Positions 16,050-26,000 of a stretch of 39,404 nucleotides of DNA are shown one piece after another (positions within the stretch are counted from its first letter, which is position 1; each line of letters begins with the position of its first letter). A model generated the notes under the pieces. That model was given only the letters and a program-made list of their open reading frames with translations, had not been told where the DNA came from and did not search any database. The stretch comes from Candidatus Aerophobota bacterium (lineage in GTDB: Bacteria; Aerophobota; Aerophobia; Aerophobales; JAGGVN01), in contig JAGGVN010000058.1 of assembly GCA_021158005.1 (NCBI GenBank), positions 1-39,404 of the forward strand, read 5' to 3'. The translations under genes were made by a program, and so were the position numbers.

Positions 16050-17174
16050 CTAATACATTTTTTTTATTTTTGTTCCTGGATAATAAAAATTAAGGATTTC
16101 TTTATAAGAATATCCCTCTTCGGCCATCTTTTTCGCTCCCCATTGAGACATTCCCACTCCATGCCCATGACCCTTTCCCATAAAGAGAAAAGAATTTCCC
16201 TTTCTTTTAACTTTAAATAAAGTGCTCTTTATTTTATCCCATCCTACCAATTTACGAAAGTCTTTTCCCTCTAATTTTAAGGGTTCCTTGGTTTCGTTGT
16301 ATTTTATTTTTAGCTCTTTTACTCTCCCGCTTTCATCGTAGCTAAGAACTTCAATATCGTAAATTTTCCCTGCAGATATTCCATTTTTTCTCAAAATTTC
16401 TTCTAAATTTTCAGCTTTAATTTCGTATTCCCATTCATAATAGGGGTTTTCTTTAGAAAACTTATCGGGTTTAGCTATTAAATAAGGTAGCTCTTTTCCC
16501 CATACATCTCTACTGGAAGCTATATATCCTCCACTACAGTTATGATAATAAATTTCTGCTAATTCACCATTATAAGTGACAACCATTCCGTAAGTTTTAT
16601 CTACCGCTAATTTTGCCAAAAGGTCTTCTGCTTCGTATCCTCTATATATCTGATCGCTCTCCGTATTTAAAAGGTGATAATCTTTTTCCGGATTGTCCCT
16701 TATTTTCTTTAAAGCGTAACTTCTGGCAGCGATAGCCTGAGCCATTACCGCTGCTTCTTCCCAGGTAGAGTCTATTTCTCCTCTAATTACTCCGTAAAGA
16801 TATTCCTCTAAGGAAATTTCATTAATTACCTCCAGAACGGGGCTTTTTTCTATAAGAAGAATATCTCCGCGATATCTCCTTCTGTTAACTTCTATTAAGG
16901 AATTTGAAGATATACGCACTCTATTCCCGCAAGGTATTCGTTTAACCACTATTCCCCGGTCCGTAGCTTTAATCTTTCCAAAATTATAAAATTGAGTATT
17001 CCACTTCCAATAAACACTCTCTCCTTCTATCTCACCAGGACCATCCACACTTATATTTAAATTCTTTGTCTGCAGTATTTTTACTCTGATCAAAGGAGAA
17101 AGATTATTAGCTTTAGAAACAAAGGGAAAAGATAGGCAAAAAAACATAACAGCTAAAGAAATTATTCTCTTCAT
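16050..17174 (-). CDS. SpoIID/LytB-domain protein
   Basis: A 374-residue exported protein. An N-terminal signal peptide (MKRIISLAVMFFCLSFPFVS) is followed by a beta-rich region. The SpoIID domain comes next: ISLEEYLYGVIRGEID with the catalytic-type Glu, AMAQAIAARSYALKK-like helix (here AVMAQAIAARSYALKK), YHNCSGGYIASSRDVWG, and a C-terminal GKGHGHGVGMSQWGAKKMAE. SpoIID proteins are lytic transglycosylases acting on denuded glycan; in bacteria that do not sporulate they occur as LytB-like wall-remodelling proteins. No sporulation gene is nearby, so a general wall role is likely. The -10 box is so close to the ATG that the mRNA may be leaderless. Confidence 0.92.
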   Translation of the reverse strand: MKRIISLAVMFFCLSFPFVSKANNLSPLIRVKILQTKNLNISVDGPGEIEGESVYWKWNTQFYNFGKIKATDRGIVVKRIPCGNRVRISSNSLIEVNRRRYRGDILLIEKSPVLEVINEISLEEYLYGVIRGEIDSTWEEAAVMAQAIAARSYALKKIRDNPEKDYHLLNTESDQIYRGYEAEDLLAKLAVDKTYGMVVTYNGELAEIYYHNCSGGYIASSRDVWGKELPYLIAKPDKFSKENPYYEWEYEIKAENLEEILRKNGISAGKIYDIEVLSYDESGRVKELKIKYNETKEPLKLEGKDFRKLVGWDKIKSTLFKVKRKGNSFLFMGKGHGHGVGMSQWGAKKMAEEGYSYKEILNFYYPGTKIKKMY

Positions 17175-17180
17175 ACTCTA

Positions 17181-17209
17181 AATATATCTTTATTTTCTTT
17201 TTAAGTCAA
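17181..17209 (-). promoter_or_regulatory. Predicted promoter of the SpoIID-like gene
   Basis: On the minus strand TTGACT (17209-17204) and TATATT (17186-17181) are 17 bases apart. The ATG begins at 17174, only six bases after the -10 box, so transcription would start at or next to the start codon. No Shine-Dalgarno site is present. Confidence 0.5.
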
Positions 17210-17264
17210 AAATGACATTTTGAAAAAATATGTTAAGATAAAAAATAATTTTTTGGGAATTACC

Positions 17265-18461
17265 ATGAATAAGAGAAGGGCAACTTTTTTATTATTTTTA
17301 ATTTTTGTCTCCTGTGCTTTTTATTCTCTTTCCTTGCAAAAAGTTTTGTTTAATATTGGTCAAACATACAAGCTCTCCGGTGCTCAAAAAGGTAATTTAG
17401 TTTCAGCGAGTTCCCTCGGTTTTGTCCTGGCTACCCTTACAGGAGGATATTTATCGGAATTTTTAGGGAAAAAACCTATTATTGCTATAGGCTCAATTTT
17501 CTCGGTTATAGGTTCATTTCTTTTTGGTTATGCACCAAATATTAAACTTATCTCCCCCTATCACCTCTCTTTATTTTTTATATTCTTAGTAGGAGCAGGA
17601 ACAGGAGTTATGGACGGAGTAACTAACGCTTTAATTGTTGACCTTTATCCTGAAAAAAAATCTCTTTACTTAAATCTCTCTCACGCCTTTTTCGCCATAG
17701 GAGCAATAATTGAACCCATTATTGCTGGATATTTGATAAAATGGTTTAACTGGTCCTGGGTTTATTATTTTGTGGCAATGTTTGGTCTGTTAATTCTCAT
17801 TCTTTTTAGTTTTCAAAAATTCCCTTCTTTTAAAGATGAACAAAAATTAAACGTAGAAATTATCAGAAAAATTGTAAGTAAAAGGGATTTTTGGGGGCTA
17901 AATCTCTGTATAGCTCTATATGTAGGTGCAGAAATAGGGTTTGGTAGCTGGTTGGTTGAATATTTACAGGTTAATAATAACTTTGAGCTTTCTCAGATGA
18001 GTGCGGGAATGTTTCTCTCCTATTTCTGGATAGCAATGCTAATAGGTCGCTTCCTCTATGGCTTTTTAGTAGAAAGATTTTCTTACAAAACTGTTCTCTC
18101 TTTCTCTTCTTTAGGAGGAGCTCTTTCTTCTTTAGGATTTATCTTCGTTAATCATCTCTATTTAGCTATTGCTTTTGTAGTTTTATATGGCCTATTTTTA
18201 TCAGGAATGTTTGCTACCATCATCTCTCTGGGAACAGAGAAATTCCCCCGTTACTCAGGTGTAATCACGGGAGCAATGGTAGCCAGTGGAGGAATAGGAG
18301 GGGCTATATTCCCTAATATTATTGGTCGTATCGCTGACATTGAAAAATGGGGTTTAGAACTGGGATTGGGAAGTTGCGCTCTCTATCTTCTGGGAATATT
18401 TATTATTATTCTGATGATTACAGGAGGTAATCTTTATGGTTCGAAAGAAAGATCAAAATAA
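17265..18461 (+). CDS. MFS transporter (sugar-permease-like)
   Basis: A 398-residue inner-membrane permease with about twelve helices. The motif after helix 2, GGYLSEFLGKKPIIAIGS, is the MFS motif A, repeated in weaker form after helix 8 (GRFLYGFLVERFSYKTVLS). The pattern is closest to FucP/NagP-like proton-sugar symporters, but the substrate is not certain. I chose the ATG at 17265; an in-frame TTG at 17220 would overlap the likely promoter elements between the divergent genes. A second MFS gene overlaps its end by 26 bases with its own AGGAGG site, so both are made together. It is less similar to the two other MFS permeases here than those are to each other. Confidence 0.85.
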   Translation: MNKRRATFLLFLIFVSCAFYSLSLQKVLFNIGQTYKLSGAQKGNLVSASSLGFVLATLTGGYLSEFLGKKPIIAIGSIFSVIGSFLFGYAPNIKLISPYHLSLFFIFLVGAGTGVMDGVTNALIVDLYPEKKSLYLNLSHAFFAIGAIIEPIIAGYLIKWFNWSWVYYFVAMFGLLILILFSFQKFPSFKDEQKLNVEIIRKIVSKRDFWGLNLCIALYVGAEIGFGSWLVEYLQVNNNFELSQMSAGMFLSYFWIAMLIGRFLYGFLVERFSYKTVLSFSSLGGALSSLGFIFVNHLYLAIAFVVLYGLFLSGMFATIISLGTEKFPRYSGVITGAMVASGGIGGAIFPNIIGRIADIEKWGLELGLGSCALYLLGIFIIILMITGGNLYGSKERSK

Positions 18462-19710
18462 AAATTTCCTTTTGGGGATATTAAACGGCACTATTTTTAA
18501 ATTTGCTATCTCTTTTTATAATCCTAATACGGTCCTTCCTCTCTTTGTAAGTTTTTTCACCTCTTCAAAACTATTAATTGGTTCTATTTCTACTATTACT
18601 AATTTTAGTTTTTTAGCTCCCCAATTATTTGTAGCTAATTTAATCGGGCATTGGAGCAAGAAGAAATCATTTTATATCCTGGGAGCCTTTTTTAGAACTA
18701 CTTCCTGGTTTACTATCTCGATTCTCACTTATTTTTACGCTTTAAAAAAACCCTCACTGGTCTTAATTAGCTTTTTCCTCCTTTATTCTATCGCCTGTTT
18801 GGGAGCGGGCATATCCCAGATTTCTTTTCTTGATATCGTCAGTAAGATTGTAAGACCAACAAAGAGGGGAAAATTTTTTTCCTTAAGGCACTTTTTTGGA
18901 GGAATACTGGGTATGGGAGGGGGAGCCATAGTTAGATATATTCTCAGTGATGAAAAAAATTTTCCTTTCCCTCTCAACTTTTCCCTTCTCTTCTTTCTCG
19001 CTTTCATCCTTATATTTATTTCTCTATCTTTATTTATCTTAATCAAAGAACCTCCTTCTTCTACTAAACCCAGTCAGAGAACACCCTTTATCCAATACTT
19101 AAGAAATGTTCCTCGCATCCTAACCCGAGATAAAAACTACCGTTTATTTTTAATTGCCAGACTTCTTTTAAGCTCCGGAGTAATAGCAATCCCTTTTTAT
19201 ATCATCTATGCTAAAGATGTTCTTCGTATTCCTAAAGAAGCAGCGGGAATATTTATCTCCTCTCAGGCATTAGGAGGAATAATCTCTACCCTTTTTTGGG
19301 GATTCTTATCTGACAGATACGGAAACAAGATAGTAATGCAGCTTTCTGGAATCTTAGGATTATTAGTTCCTCTTTTAGCCTTAGCTTCCAGAGTCCTGGG
19401 ATTTCTTTTTTATAACCCCGATATTTTCGTTATCTACTATTCCTTTATATTTCTCTTCTTAGGAATGAATATCAGTGGAAATTTTATCGGACAGACTAAT
19501 CTTCTTCTTGAAGTTTCTCCTGAAGAATTTAAATCTACTTATATAGGGATAGTAAATACTCTCAGCGCTCTGGTAATGCTTCTTCCTCTCCTTGGAGGGA
19601 TAATTATTGAAAAGATTTCCTATTCTATTAACTTCTCTTTAGCTTTTTTCTTGATACTTACCGGATTACTTTTAACTCTTTCTTTAAAAGAACCCAGAAA
19701 GAAAAATTGA
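18436..19710 (+). CDS. MFS transporter
   Basis: A 424-residue permease with about twelve membrane helices. Recognisable pieces are SPQLF-type helix 2 (LAPQLFVANLIGHWSKKKS), KIVRPTKRGKFFSLRHFFGG and STLFWGFLSDRYGNKIVMQ. These line up with the permease encoded at 6746-8080, so the two are paralogs. The ATG follows an AGGAGG site at 18422-18427, inside the end of the previous gene; the 26-base overlap suggests coupled translation. The two coupled permeases belong to different MFS branches, so they may move different parts of one pathway. The substrate cannot be told. Confidence 0.85.
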   Translation: MVRKKDQNKNFLLGILNGTIFKFAISFYNPNTVLPLFVSFFTSSKLLIGSISTITNFSFLAPQLFVANLIGHWSKKKSFYILGAFFRTTSWFTISILTYFYALKKPSLVLISFFLLYSIACLGAGISQISFLDIVSKIVRPTKRGKFFSLRHFFGGILGMGGGAIVRYILSDEKNFPFPLNFSLLFFLAFILIFISLSLFILIKEPPSSTKPSQRTPFIQYLRNVPRILTRDKNYRLFLIARLLLSSGVIAIPFYIIYAKDVLRIPKEAAGIFISSQALGGIISTLFWGFLSDRYGNKIVMQLSGILGLLVPLLALASRVLGFLFYNPDIFVIYYSFIFLFLGMNISGNFIGQTNLLLEVSPEEFKSTYIGIVNTLSALVMLLPLLGGIIIEKISYSINFSLAFFLILTGLLLTLSLKEPRKKN

Positions 19711-19742
19711 CAGAAAAAAAGAGGATGCTAATATTTTACTAA

Positions 19743-20363
19743 ATGAATAAATGTATCAAATGTAATCGAAGAAAAGGAGTGAGGATGTGTAAGCCCTTAA
19801 AAGGTTATATTTGCGCAAAATGTTGTGCCGAAAACCGGGGGGTAAGTATTAATTGCCCGCCTGAATGTCCGTATTTTAAACAACACGAAATCTATCAGGA
19901 ACAAAAAATAGCTAATAAGAATAGAGAAAAACTTATTAATCATTACCTTAAATATTTAGATAAAGGGCAAAGAAGATTGGCTGAACTTATGAATCTTATT
20001 GAATCAGATATTTATCGTTATTATAAAGATAAGCTTAGCGCTACCGATGAAGAAGTTCTCAATGGATTAAAATTCTTAAGAAGAAAAGAGAGTCCTCTAA
20101 CTACCATAGAGATAGTGGGGCCTTCTTTGGGGGAATATCTTTATAGGGATATAGAGGAGTTTTTAGAAGAAAGAAGATTTTCTTCCTCTGAAGTTATCGA
20201 AATAATAGAAGAGATTATTAAATTTATAGAATCTTTTAAATCTGAAAATGATCCTCGCGCCTATCTTCGTTTCCTTAGAGGTTATGTAAAAAAGATGAGA
20301 GGAACAGAGAAAGAAGAAAAAATTATTGATACTACTTCCCGCCTCATTATTCCTGCTCCTTAA
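19743..20363 (+). CDS. Protein with N-terminal Cys-rich zinc-finger-like domain, unknown function
   Basis: A 206-residue protein. The first 45 residues carry a conserved cysteine pattern (CIKC near residue 4, C15, C24 and CAKCC, then CPPECPYF), which looks like a treble-clef or double zinc site. The rest is helical and charged, with no membrane segment (KLINHYLKYLDKGQRRLAEL, then an Arg/Glu-rich region). I have seen similar Cys patterns in uncharacterised proteins of several bacterial phyla, without an assigned role. It follows the MFS gene by 32 bases. The 3' end overlaps by 17 bases the end of a broken RelE-like toxin on the other strand. Confidence 0.7.
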   Translation: MNKCIKCNRRKGVRMCKPLKGYICAKCCAENRGVSINCPPECPYFKQHEIYQEQKIANKNREKLINHYLKYLDKGQRRLAELMNLIESDIYRYYKDKLSATDEEVLNGLKFLRRKESPLTTIEIVGPSLGEYLYRDIEEFLEERRFSSSEVIEIIEEIIKFIESFKSENDPRAYLRFLRGYVKKMRGTEKEEKIIDTTSRLIIPAP

Positions 20364-20580
20364 AGATATAGCCTTCTGTTGTAATTTGAAACAAAAATCG
20401 GTAGTCCTTGGTGATACTACCTTCGAAGATACCTTTATATTTCCGAACTCTTTTTACTCTCAGTGAGGAATGAGAGAAGTTCTAGGCCAGAAGCTTTAGC
20501 TTCTCATCTACTCTTTTTTGGATAGAGGAAGGAAGTTTCTTATAATCTCGCTTGAAGTGGGTAGTTTGGATTATCTGCAT
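20347..20580 (-). pseudogene. RelE/ParE-family toxin interrupted by an in-frame TAG
   Basis: Right after the AbrB stop (TAAATG junction) an ATG at 20580 opens MQIIQTTHFKRDYKKLPSSI, then QKRVDEKLKLLA, then TAG at codon 33 (20484-20482), then NFSHSSLRVKRVRKYKGIFE and GSITKDYRFLFQITTEGYIF in the same frame up to a TAA at 20347. This is the full RelE fold plan: N-terminal beta strand, helices, the SLRVKRV and YRFLFQI strands. The usual C-terminal histidine segment is replaced by KEQE. A single amber codon separates two good halves, so it is a recently broken toxin unless the codon is read through. It was too short to appear as one frame. Confidence 0.75.
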
Positions 20581-20853
20581 TTATTTGTGGAGGTCGTCAA
20601 TTAGCTCTTCTGCATTTTTGAACTTTTTAATCCTACCTTTTTTAACATCCTCCAAAGCCTCTTTGAGCATTTTCTCACCCTCCTTGGATAAAGTAACAGC
20701 TTCAGCTTTATCAATTAAAATTTTTGGAATAAGGACTATCTTATTACCTTCCGTTTCTACTTCTAAATAATCACCTTCCTTAATACCTAAAGTTTTGCGG
20801 ATTTTACTGGGGATTGTAATCTGAGCTTTTTCTCTGACCTGAACTAATGGCAT
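20581..20853 (-). CDS. AbrB/MazE-family antitoxin (SpoVT-AbrB domain)
   Basis: A 90-residue DNA-binding protein. The swapped-hairpin AbrB domain is seen at the N-terminus: VQVREKAQITIPSKIRKTLG, then KEGDYLEVETEGNKIVLIPK. The C-terminal helical tail (LSKEGEKMLKEALEDVKKGR) is the part expected to wrap the toxin. The start at 20853 is fixed by an AAAGGAGG site; a longer frame to 20892 lacks one. Its stop abuts the ATG of a RelE-like toxin that is now interrupted. Such antitoxins repress their own operon. It is intact while its partner is not. Confidence 0.87.
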   Translation of the reverse strand: MPLVQVREKAQITIPSKIRKTLGIKEGDYLEVETEGNKIVLIPKILIDKAEAVTLSKEGEKMLKEALEDVKKGRIKKFKNAEELIDDLHK

Positions 20854-21093
20854 TAGCTTTCCTCCTTTAGTTGCAAATATTTGATGATTCATATGGTTAG
20901 AAGTTCTTACTTTCTTAATATAGCAAATACAAAAAGGAGTATCAAGTTCTATCTAAGAGAGCTCTGGAAAAGTATCCAAGATATTTTAATAAAGGAGAAC
21001 ATTATCGCCCTGGGGGGATGACTGCTTTTATCTACACCAAATGTGGTAGTCTTATGAGGCCTATGGAGGAAGAGGATGTTTAAGGAGTCCTCC

Positions 21094-23049
21094 TCACTTT
21101 AGCGAGGAGTTATCTTTGACAAAAAAAGAGCAAGAACATAAATTGCAAACTTTCTCAGGTTCGGTTCCTTTTATAAAAATCTCTTTAATTTTCCCCGGGC
21201 AGGAAGAGGTAGCTAACATTCCTGATCGAGGGCAAATATAAACTTTTACTAATTCCTCGGGAATAGGGAAGTGGATTTTCTCTCTCTTTTCCTTTTTCTC
21301 TAAAAGGAGCATAATATCTCTAAAGAGAGGGCCTGCCCCCGAGATTCCCGAGACATTTTTCATAGGCTTACCATCAAAATTACCAACCCATACCCCTACA
21401 GTATAATGGGGAGTATAGCCTATGGTCCAGTTATCTCTAAAATTCCCAGAGGTTCCTGTTTTTACAGCACAGGGGAAAGGTAAATTCAAACAGGAATCTT
21501 CTCCAAAAGCAGGAATTCGAGCATCTCTATCCGCAAGAATATTAGTAATAATATAAGAAACCTGGGGAGAGAAGACTCGAACAGAAGGAAGATCGGGAAG
21601 AGGTTTTCTTTTTCCCCGAATATCTTTTATTTCTAAAAATAATTTTTCCCTTTTAAATATCCCCCCTCTGGCTAAAGTGGAATAAGCTCGCACCAGTTCC
21701 AGTAAGGTAACCTCACCATTTCCCAGAGTAAGACCGAGGCCATAATAGTTAGCTTCTCTGTTAAGACTCGTAAAACCTAATTCTTTAAGTTTACGAAGCA
21801 AAGAATCTACCCCTATTTTTTCTAAGACTCTTATTGCGGAAACATTGTAAGAACAGGCTAAAGCTTCTCTTAGACGCACAAGCCCATGAAATTTTCCATC
21901 GTAATTTTTAGGGAGATACTCAACTCCCCCGACCCGGATGTGAATTTGTGTATCTTCAATAAGGGTAGCTGCTGTCATTCCTTGATCTATAGCAAGAGCA
22001 TAGGTAAAAGGTTTTAAAGTTGAGCCTGGTTGTCTTAAGGAAGTGACCCCATTTACCTGTCCCTGGTGAGAAGAGTCAAAAAAATCTGCTGATCCCACAA
22101 AAGAGAGAATTTCACCACTTTCATTGTCCATAACAAGAGCAGCTGCATTGGTAATTTCCCATTCCTTCAGGGATCTAACATAACTCTTTAAAAGAGCTTC
22201 AATATCTTTTTGAAGTTGGAAATCTAAGGTAGTGCGGATAGAACAGATGTTTTGTCTATCTTTTAAGGAAATTTTTGCGAGAATAAAATTGCAAAAATGA
22301 GGAGAGCGAAAAGCAATTTGAGGATCCACAAGTTTAAGAGGCTCTTTCAGGGCTCTCTTATACTCTTTTTCGGTAATCATCTTCTTATTTAGCATTCGGC
22401 GAAGAATCTCTCTCTGTCTCTTTTTTGCCCTGGAAAAATGTTGATAAGGGTTATAAATAGAAGGACCTCGAGGGAGGCCAGCTAAAAAAGCTGCTTCCGC
22501 TAAAGAAAGATGAGAAAGGGGTTTATCAAAATAAAACCAGGAGGCAGCATTAACTCCAAAAATTTGATTACCATAAGAGAGGCGATTGAGATATTGAGTA
22601 AGGATTTCCTCTTTAGAAAGTGAAATCTCTAATCTTAAGGCATACCACATTTCTACAATTTTCCAGAACCAATTTCTGGGAAAATGATAGATGTTTTTCA
22701 CTACCTGCTGGGTAATGGTTGAACCTCCCGAAATGATTTTCCCTGCCCGAATATTTTGAATTATCGCTCTCAAAGTAGCTTTTAAATCCACACCTATATG
22801 TTCATAAAAATGGCTGTCCTCAGCAGCTAAAGTAGCTAAAATTATCTCTTGAGGAATATCTTCGAAAGAAACCCATCGACTTCTTCCTTCTTCATCAGAG
22901 AGAACCTCTCTTAAAAGAATTCCATTACGATCAAGAATTCTTAAAGAGATTATGGGGGCGGGCTTAAATGCTTCTTGAGGAAAAGGTATATATAAGGTTA
23001 TCCCCGATAATAAAAAAATAATCCCTAAAAGACTACCAAAAATTTTCAT
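21094..23049 (-). CDS. pbpC: Penicillin-binding protein 1C (glycosyltransferase-transpeptidase)
   Basis: A bifunctional peptidoglycan synthase of 651 residues. An N-terminal membrane anchor precedes the GT51 domain with AAEDSHFYEHIGVD (catalytic Glu) and GGSTITQQVVKNIY. The transpeptidase domain has the SxxK motif in RQPGSTLKPF (S343), the SYN motif in ACSYNVSAIRV and KTGTSG followed by NWTIGYTPHYTVGVWVG. The C-terminus has a Cys cluster (ICPRSGMLATSSCPG, then CNLCSCSFF), as in PbpC proteins. It is shorter than E. coli PbpC (about 770) and seems to lack the last BiPBP_C domain. The ATG overlaps the A2M stop by four bases (ATGA), the usual A2M-pbpC arrangement. It acts in the periplasm. Confidence 0.95.
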   Translation of the reverse strand: MKIFGSLLGIIFLLSGITLYIPFPQEAFKPAPIISLRILDRNGILLREVLSDEEGRSRWVSFEDIPQEIILATLAAEDSHFYEHIGVDLKATLRAIIQNIRAGKIISGGSTITQQVVKNIYHFPRNWFWKIVEMWYALRLEISLSKEEILTQYLNRLSYGNQIFGVNAASWFYFDKPLSHLSLAEAAFLAGLPRGPSIYNPYQHFSRAKKRQREILRRMLNKKMITEKEYKRALKEPLKLVDPQIAFRSPHFCNFILAKISLKDRQNICSIRTTLDFQLQKDIEALLKSYVRSLKEWEITNAAALVMDNESGEILSFVGSADFFDSSHQGQVNGVTSLRQPGSTLKPFTYALAIDQGMTAATLIEDTQIHIRVGGVEYLPKNYDGKFHGLVRLREALACSYNVSAIRVLEKIGVDSLLRKLKELGFTSLNREANYYGLGLTLGNGEVTLLELVRAYSTLARGGIFKREKLFLEIKDIRGKRKPLPDLPSVRVFSPQVSYIITNILADRDARIPAFGEDSCLNLPFPCAVKTGTSGNFRDNWTIGYTPHYTVGVWVGNFDGKPMKNVSGISGAGPLFRDIMLLLEKKEKREKIHFPIPEELVKVYICPRSGMLATSSCPGKIKEIFIKGTEPEKVCNLCSCSFFVKDNSSLK

Positions 23050-26000
23050 CTTTGGATCACTATTTCTTTTTCGGCACTTCTTCCAAAGACTTCGGGTGTA
23101 TACATCTCTTCTGCTACAGTAGGAGGAAGATGATAAATTCCCGGGGTGGTGATTCTCACCAGATAGGTATGGGTGTAAATTCCTGGAGAGAGATGATCGG
23201 CAAAAAGAAGAACTTTCTCATTATACATCTCCATATGCCTGAATCCTTGCCACCAGAATTTATCTCTTCTCTTCTCTACTTCTCTAATTAATTCCTTACT
23301 CTCTGTTTTAAAGGAGGGATTTAGGGGCACAAAGCCTGCGGGAAGAGGGTCATTTACTACTACAAAATATCTTTCCTGAGGAATGACTATCTTTAAAGTA
23401 ACCACTAATAAATCTCCCGCGCGGAAAGAATTTTCTACTCTTTCTCCTTCAAGAGTTTCAAAATACTTAAAGACGGCAATTCCTTCATCTCGAGGTTGCA
23501 ATCTCTTAATGGGAAAATAATTCATTCTTACCTCATAATATATTTGACCTTTTCCCTCTTTATAAATCTTTAAAGGTAAACTTTCTCCTTTCTTTAAAGA
23601 AGCTATACTTATTTGTTTTTCACTAATTTTTTTACTTCTCCCTTTAAAATTATCTTCGAAAACAGTCTTTCCCGCAAGCTGGACCTTCACTTTAAATTCC
23701 GGTTCCTCTTTTTCGTAGCGATGAAAATAATCAGCCAGGGCGTAAAAAAGATAAGCATTATCCTGGGTAGACTTCCGGGGATTTCTCTGTTTGTCTATTA
23801 ACCATTTAATAATTTGGGGAGTCATTGGAGGTTCTTTTTCTATTTCCATCAAAGCCTGAAGGATTATTGCTGTAGTCCGAAGATTACTGTGGAAAACCCA
23901 GGGGATTCTCTTTCCTTCATCAAAATAAGCACGGGTAGGAGAAATCTTTATCTTGTTTATTAAACTCCTTACTATCTCTTCCTCCATTTCTTTATCTTTA
24001 CCCCCTAAATGAATAGCTTTAAGCAGAAAAGCACGGGCAAAGAGGGGCATTTCTTCTCTCTTTCGGTATAAATATTCCTTATAAGCTGGCTCGGACTCTC
24101 CAAAAAGAGAAAGAACATAAAGGGCAAAGGCCTGAGAGCTTCTCCAGGAGAGTAAGTTATAAGGGTACTTCTTTTTCTCCAGTTTTCCATGGAGGAGATT
24201 CTTTAAATAGCCTAATCCTTTTTCTATGGTTCTTGAGGGAACCTGGTAACCGTATTCTTGAGCTTTCTTTAAAATAAAAAGAGTATAACAAGTAAGATAG
24301 GGAGAATCATAAGATGAATCTTTCCAATAAGAAAACCCGCCATTAGCTCTTTGATAAAGAGGGACTTCACTTAGGACTTTCTTAATCATTTCTTCCCTAC
24401 TTTTTCCTCCCGGAAGGGAAGAAGAAAGGCTTTTTTCTATATTTTTAAAGAGAATTAAGGGAAATATGCGAGAAAGTTCTTGTTCTAAGCAATGATAGGG
24501 GTAATTAATAAGAGAGACAAGAGGGTCTTTTAAAGAATAAAGAAGAGTAGAGGAGATAGCTATTTTTATTTCTCCTATGTCGGGATAAATATCCTCGGGA
24601 ATGAAAATTTCTTCAGAGGGAATAAATTCCTTAGAACTACTTCCTAAAAGAGCTACACTTTCAGTATGTCTTGGAAGGCATACCGGAAGAGTAAGAGCAA
24701 GACCATCACTATAGTTTCCCATAACAGCCTTAAAGAAAAATTTCGCTTCTCCTCTCTTATTGGCTTTAAATAAAAACTTAATTTCTCTACTTTCACCAGA
24801 TTTCAAAAAGACTTTGTGGACCTTTTTCCCTTCCAGGATAATTCCTTCAGCTTCTCCAGAAACTTGAACCTCTCCCTCTTTTCCTGTATAGTTATACACT
24901 ACTACCCCCGCCTGGAAAGAATCTCCCCTTCGCGCAAATCGAGGTAAGGTGCTCTTTAATAAAAGGGGTTTTTTAACTATCAATCTTTCTTCCCCGGAGC
25001 CGAAGAGAGAATCTTTAGTATGAGCGGTAACCATTACCTTAAAAGTAGTAAGATTATCCGGTAGTTTAAAGACGACTTCACCCCATCCGTGAGGTCCAAT
25101 TTCTACTGAGGGATTCCAGTAAGCAGTGGGAATAAACTTTTCTCTCATTGCTATCCCCGCAAATTTCTCCATCCCTCCTCCTCCTCCAGGACTTCTCCCT
25201 TTGACTCCCCTCTTTATCTCTTCAATTACATAAGAGCGAATCTCTGAGGTCTTTACTGAAAGTGGGCGCTGAGCGTAGAAAGTCTTAAAGGCATCGGGGG
25301 TTTTGTACCCTATAAGATTCAATACTCCCATATCTACTACCGCTACGGAAACCTCTGAGGAAACTCCCTGACCAAGATAGTTTTCTACATTAATAGCCAA
25401 TCTTACTTCTTCTCCAGGAGAATATTCTTCTTTATTGGGAATAACCTCTACCTGGAGATGTTTTTCCACTGGGTCCACAGAAAGCTTAATATAACCTATC
25501 TTAAATGAAGATTTTTCTAAATCTTCTTGGAGATTGTCTTTTTTCAATCCCTTCTCCTTGAGAAGAATAATTGAAAGGAAGATATTGGGAATATAATCCT
25601 GAATAATGGGAATTTCGAGAGTATCTCCTGTTCCTCTTATCTCCTCCACCCAGCTTTTCATAATTCTTTCTCTTTCCACAGTTATTAAGGCTTTTGCTTT
25701 CTCATAAGGTGATTTAATTAAAACTTTAGCTATATCCCCAGGATGATAATTTTGAGCATCGGCTACTAATTCAACTTTATCATCATCTCTTCTCTTCCAA
25801 AAACTATATGCTTTTCCACTTACATAAAAATAACTTCCACTGAGAATCTTATTTCCCCGAGAATCTTCCCCTCTTGCTTCTAAAAGATAAAGCCCCGTAC
25901 TTTCAGGAGAAAAAGAACAGAGGGTAGGTTTTTCTTGAGAAGTTATCTGGTAAGAAGCTTTTTCTTTATCCTCTTTTTTACTAACCCATTTCCATCCTCC

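Noticed and set aside
20482-20484. UAG as a sense codon (for example pyrrolysine) in the toxin
   Set aside because: No pyrrolysine genes are seen and no other gene in the window shows an internal UAG; simple loss of function is the easier explanation.
20893-21093. Short plus-strand frame ending MTAFIYTKCGSLMRPMEEEDV
   Set aside because: Its upstream part has stops and no ribosome site was found; the similarity to any family is too weak to call a gene or a pseudogene.
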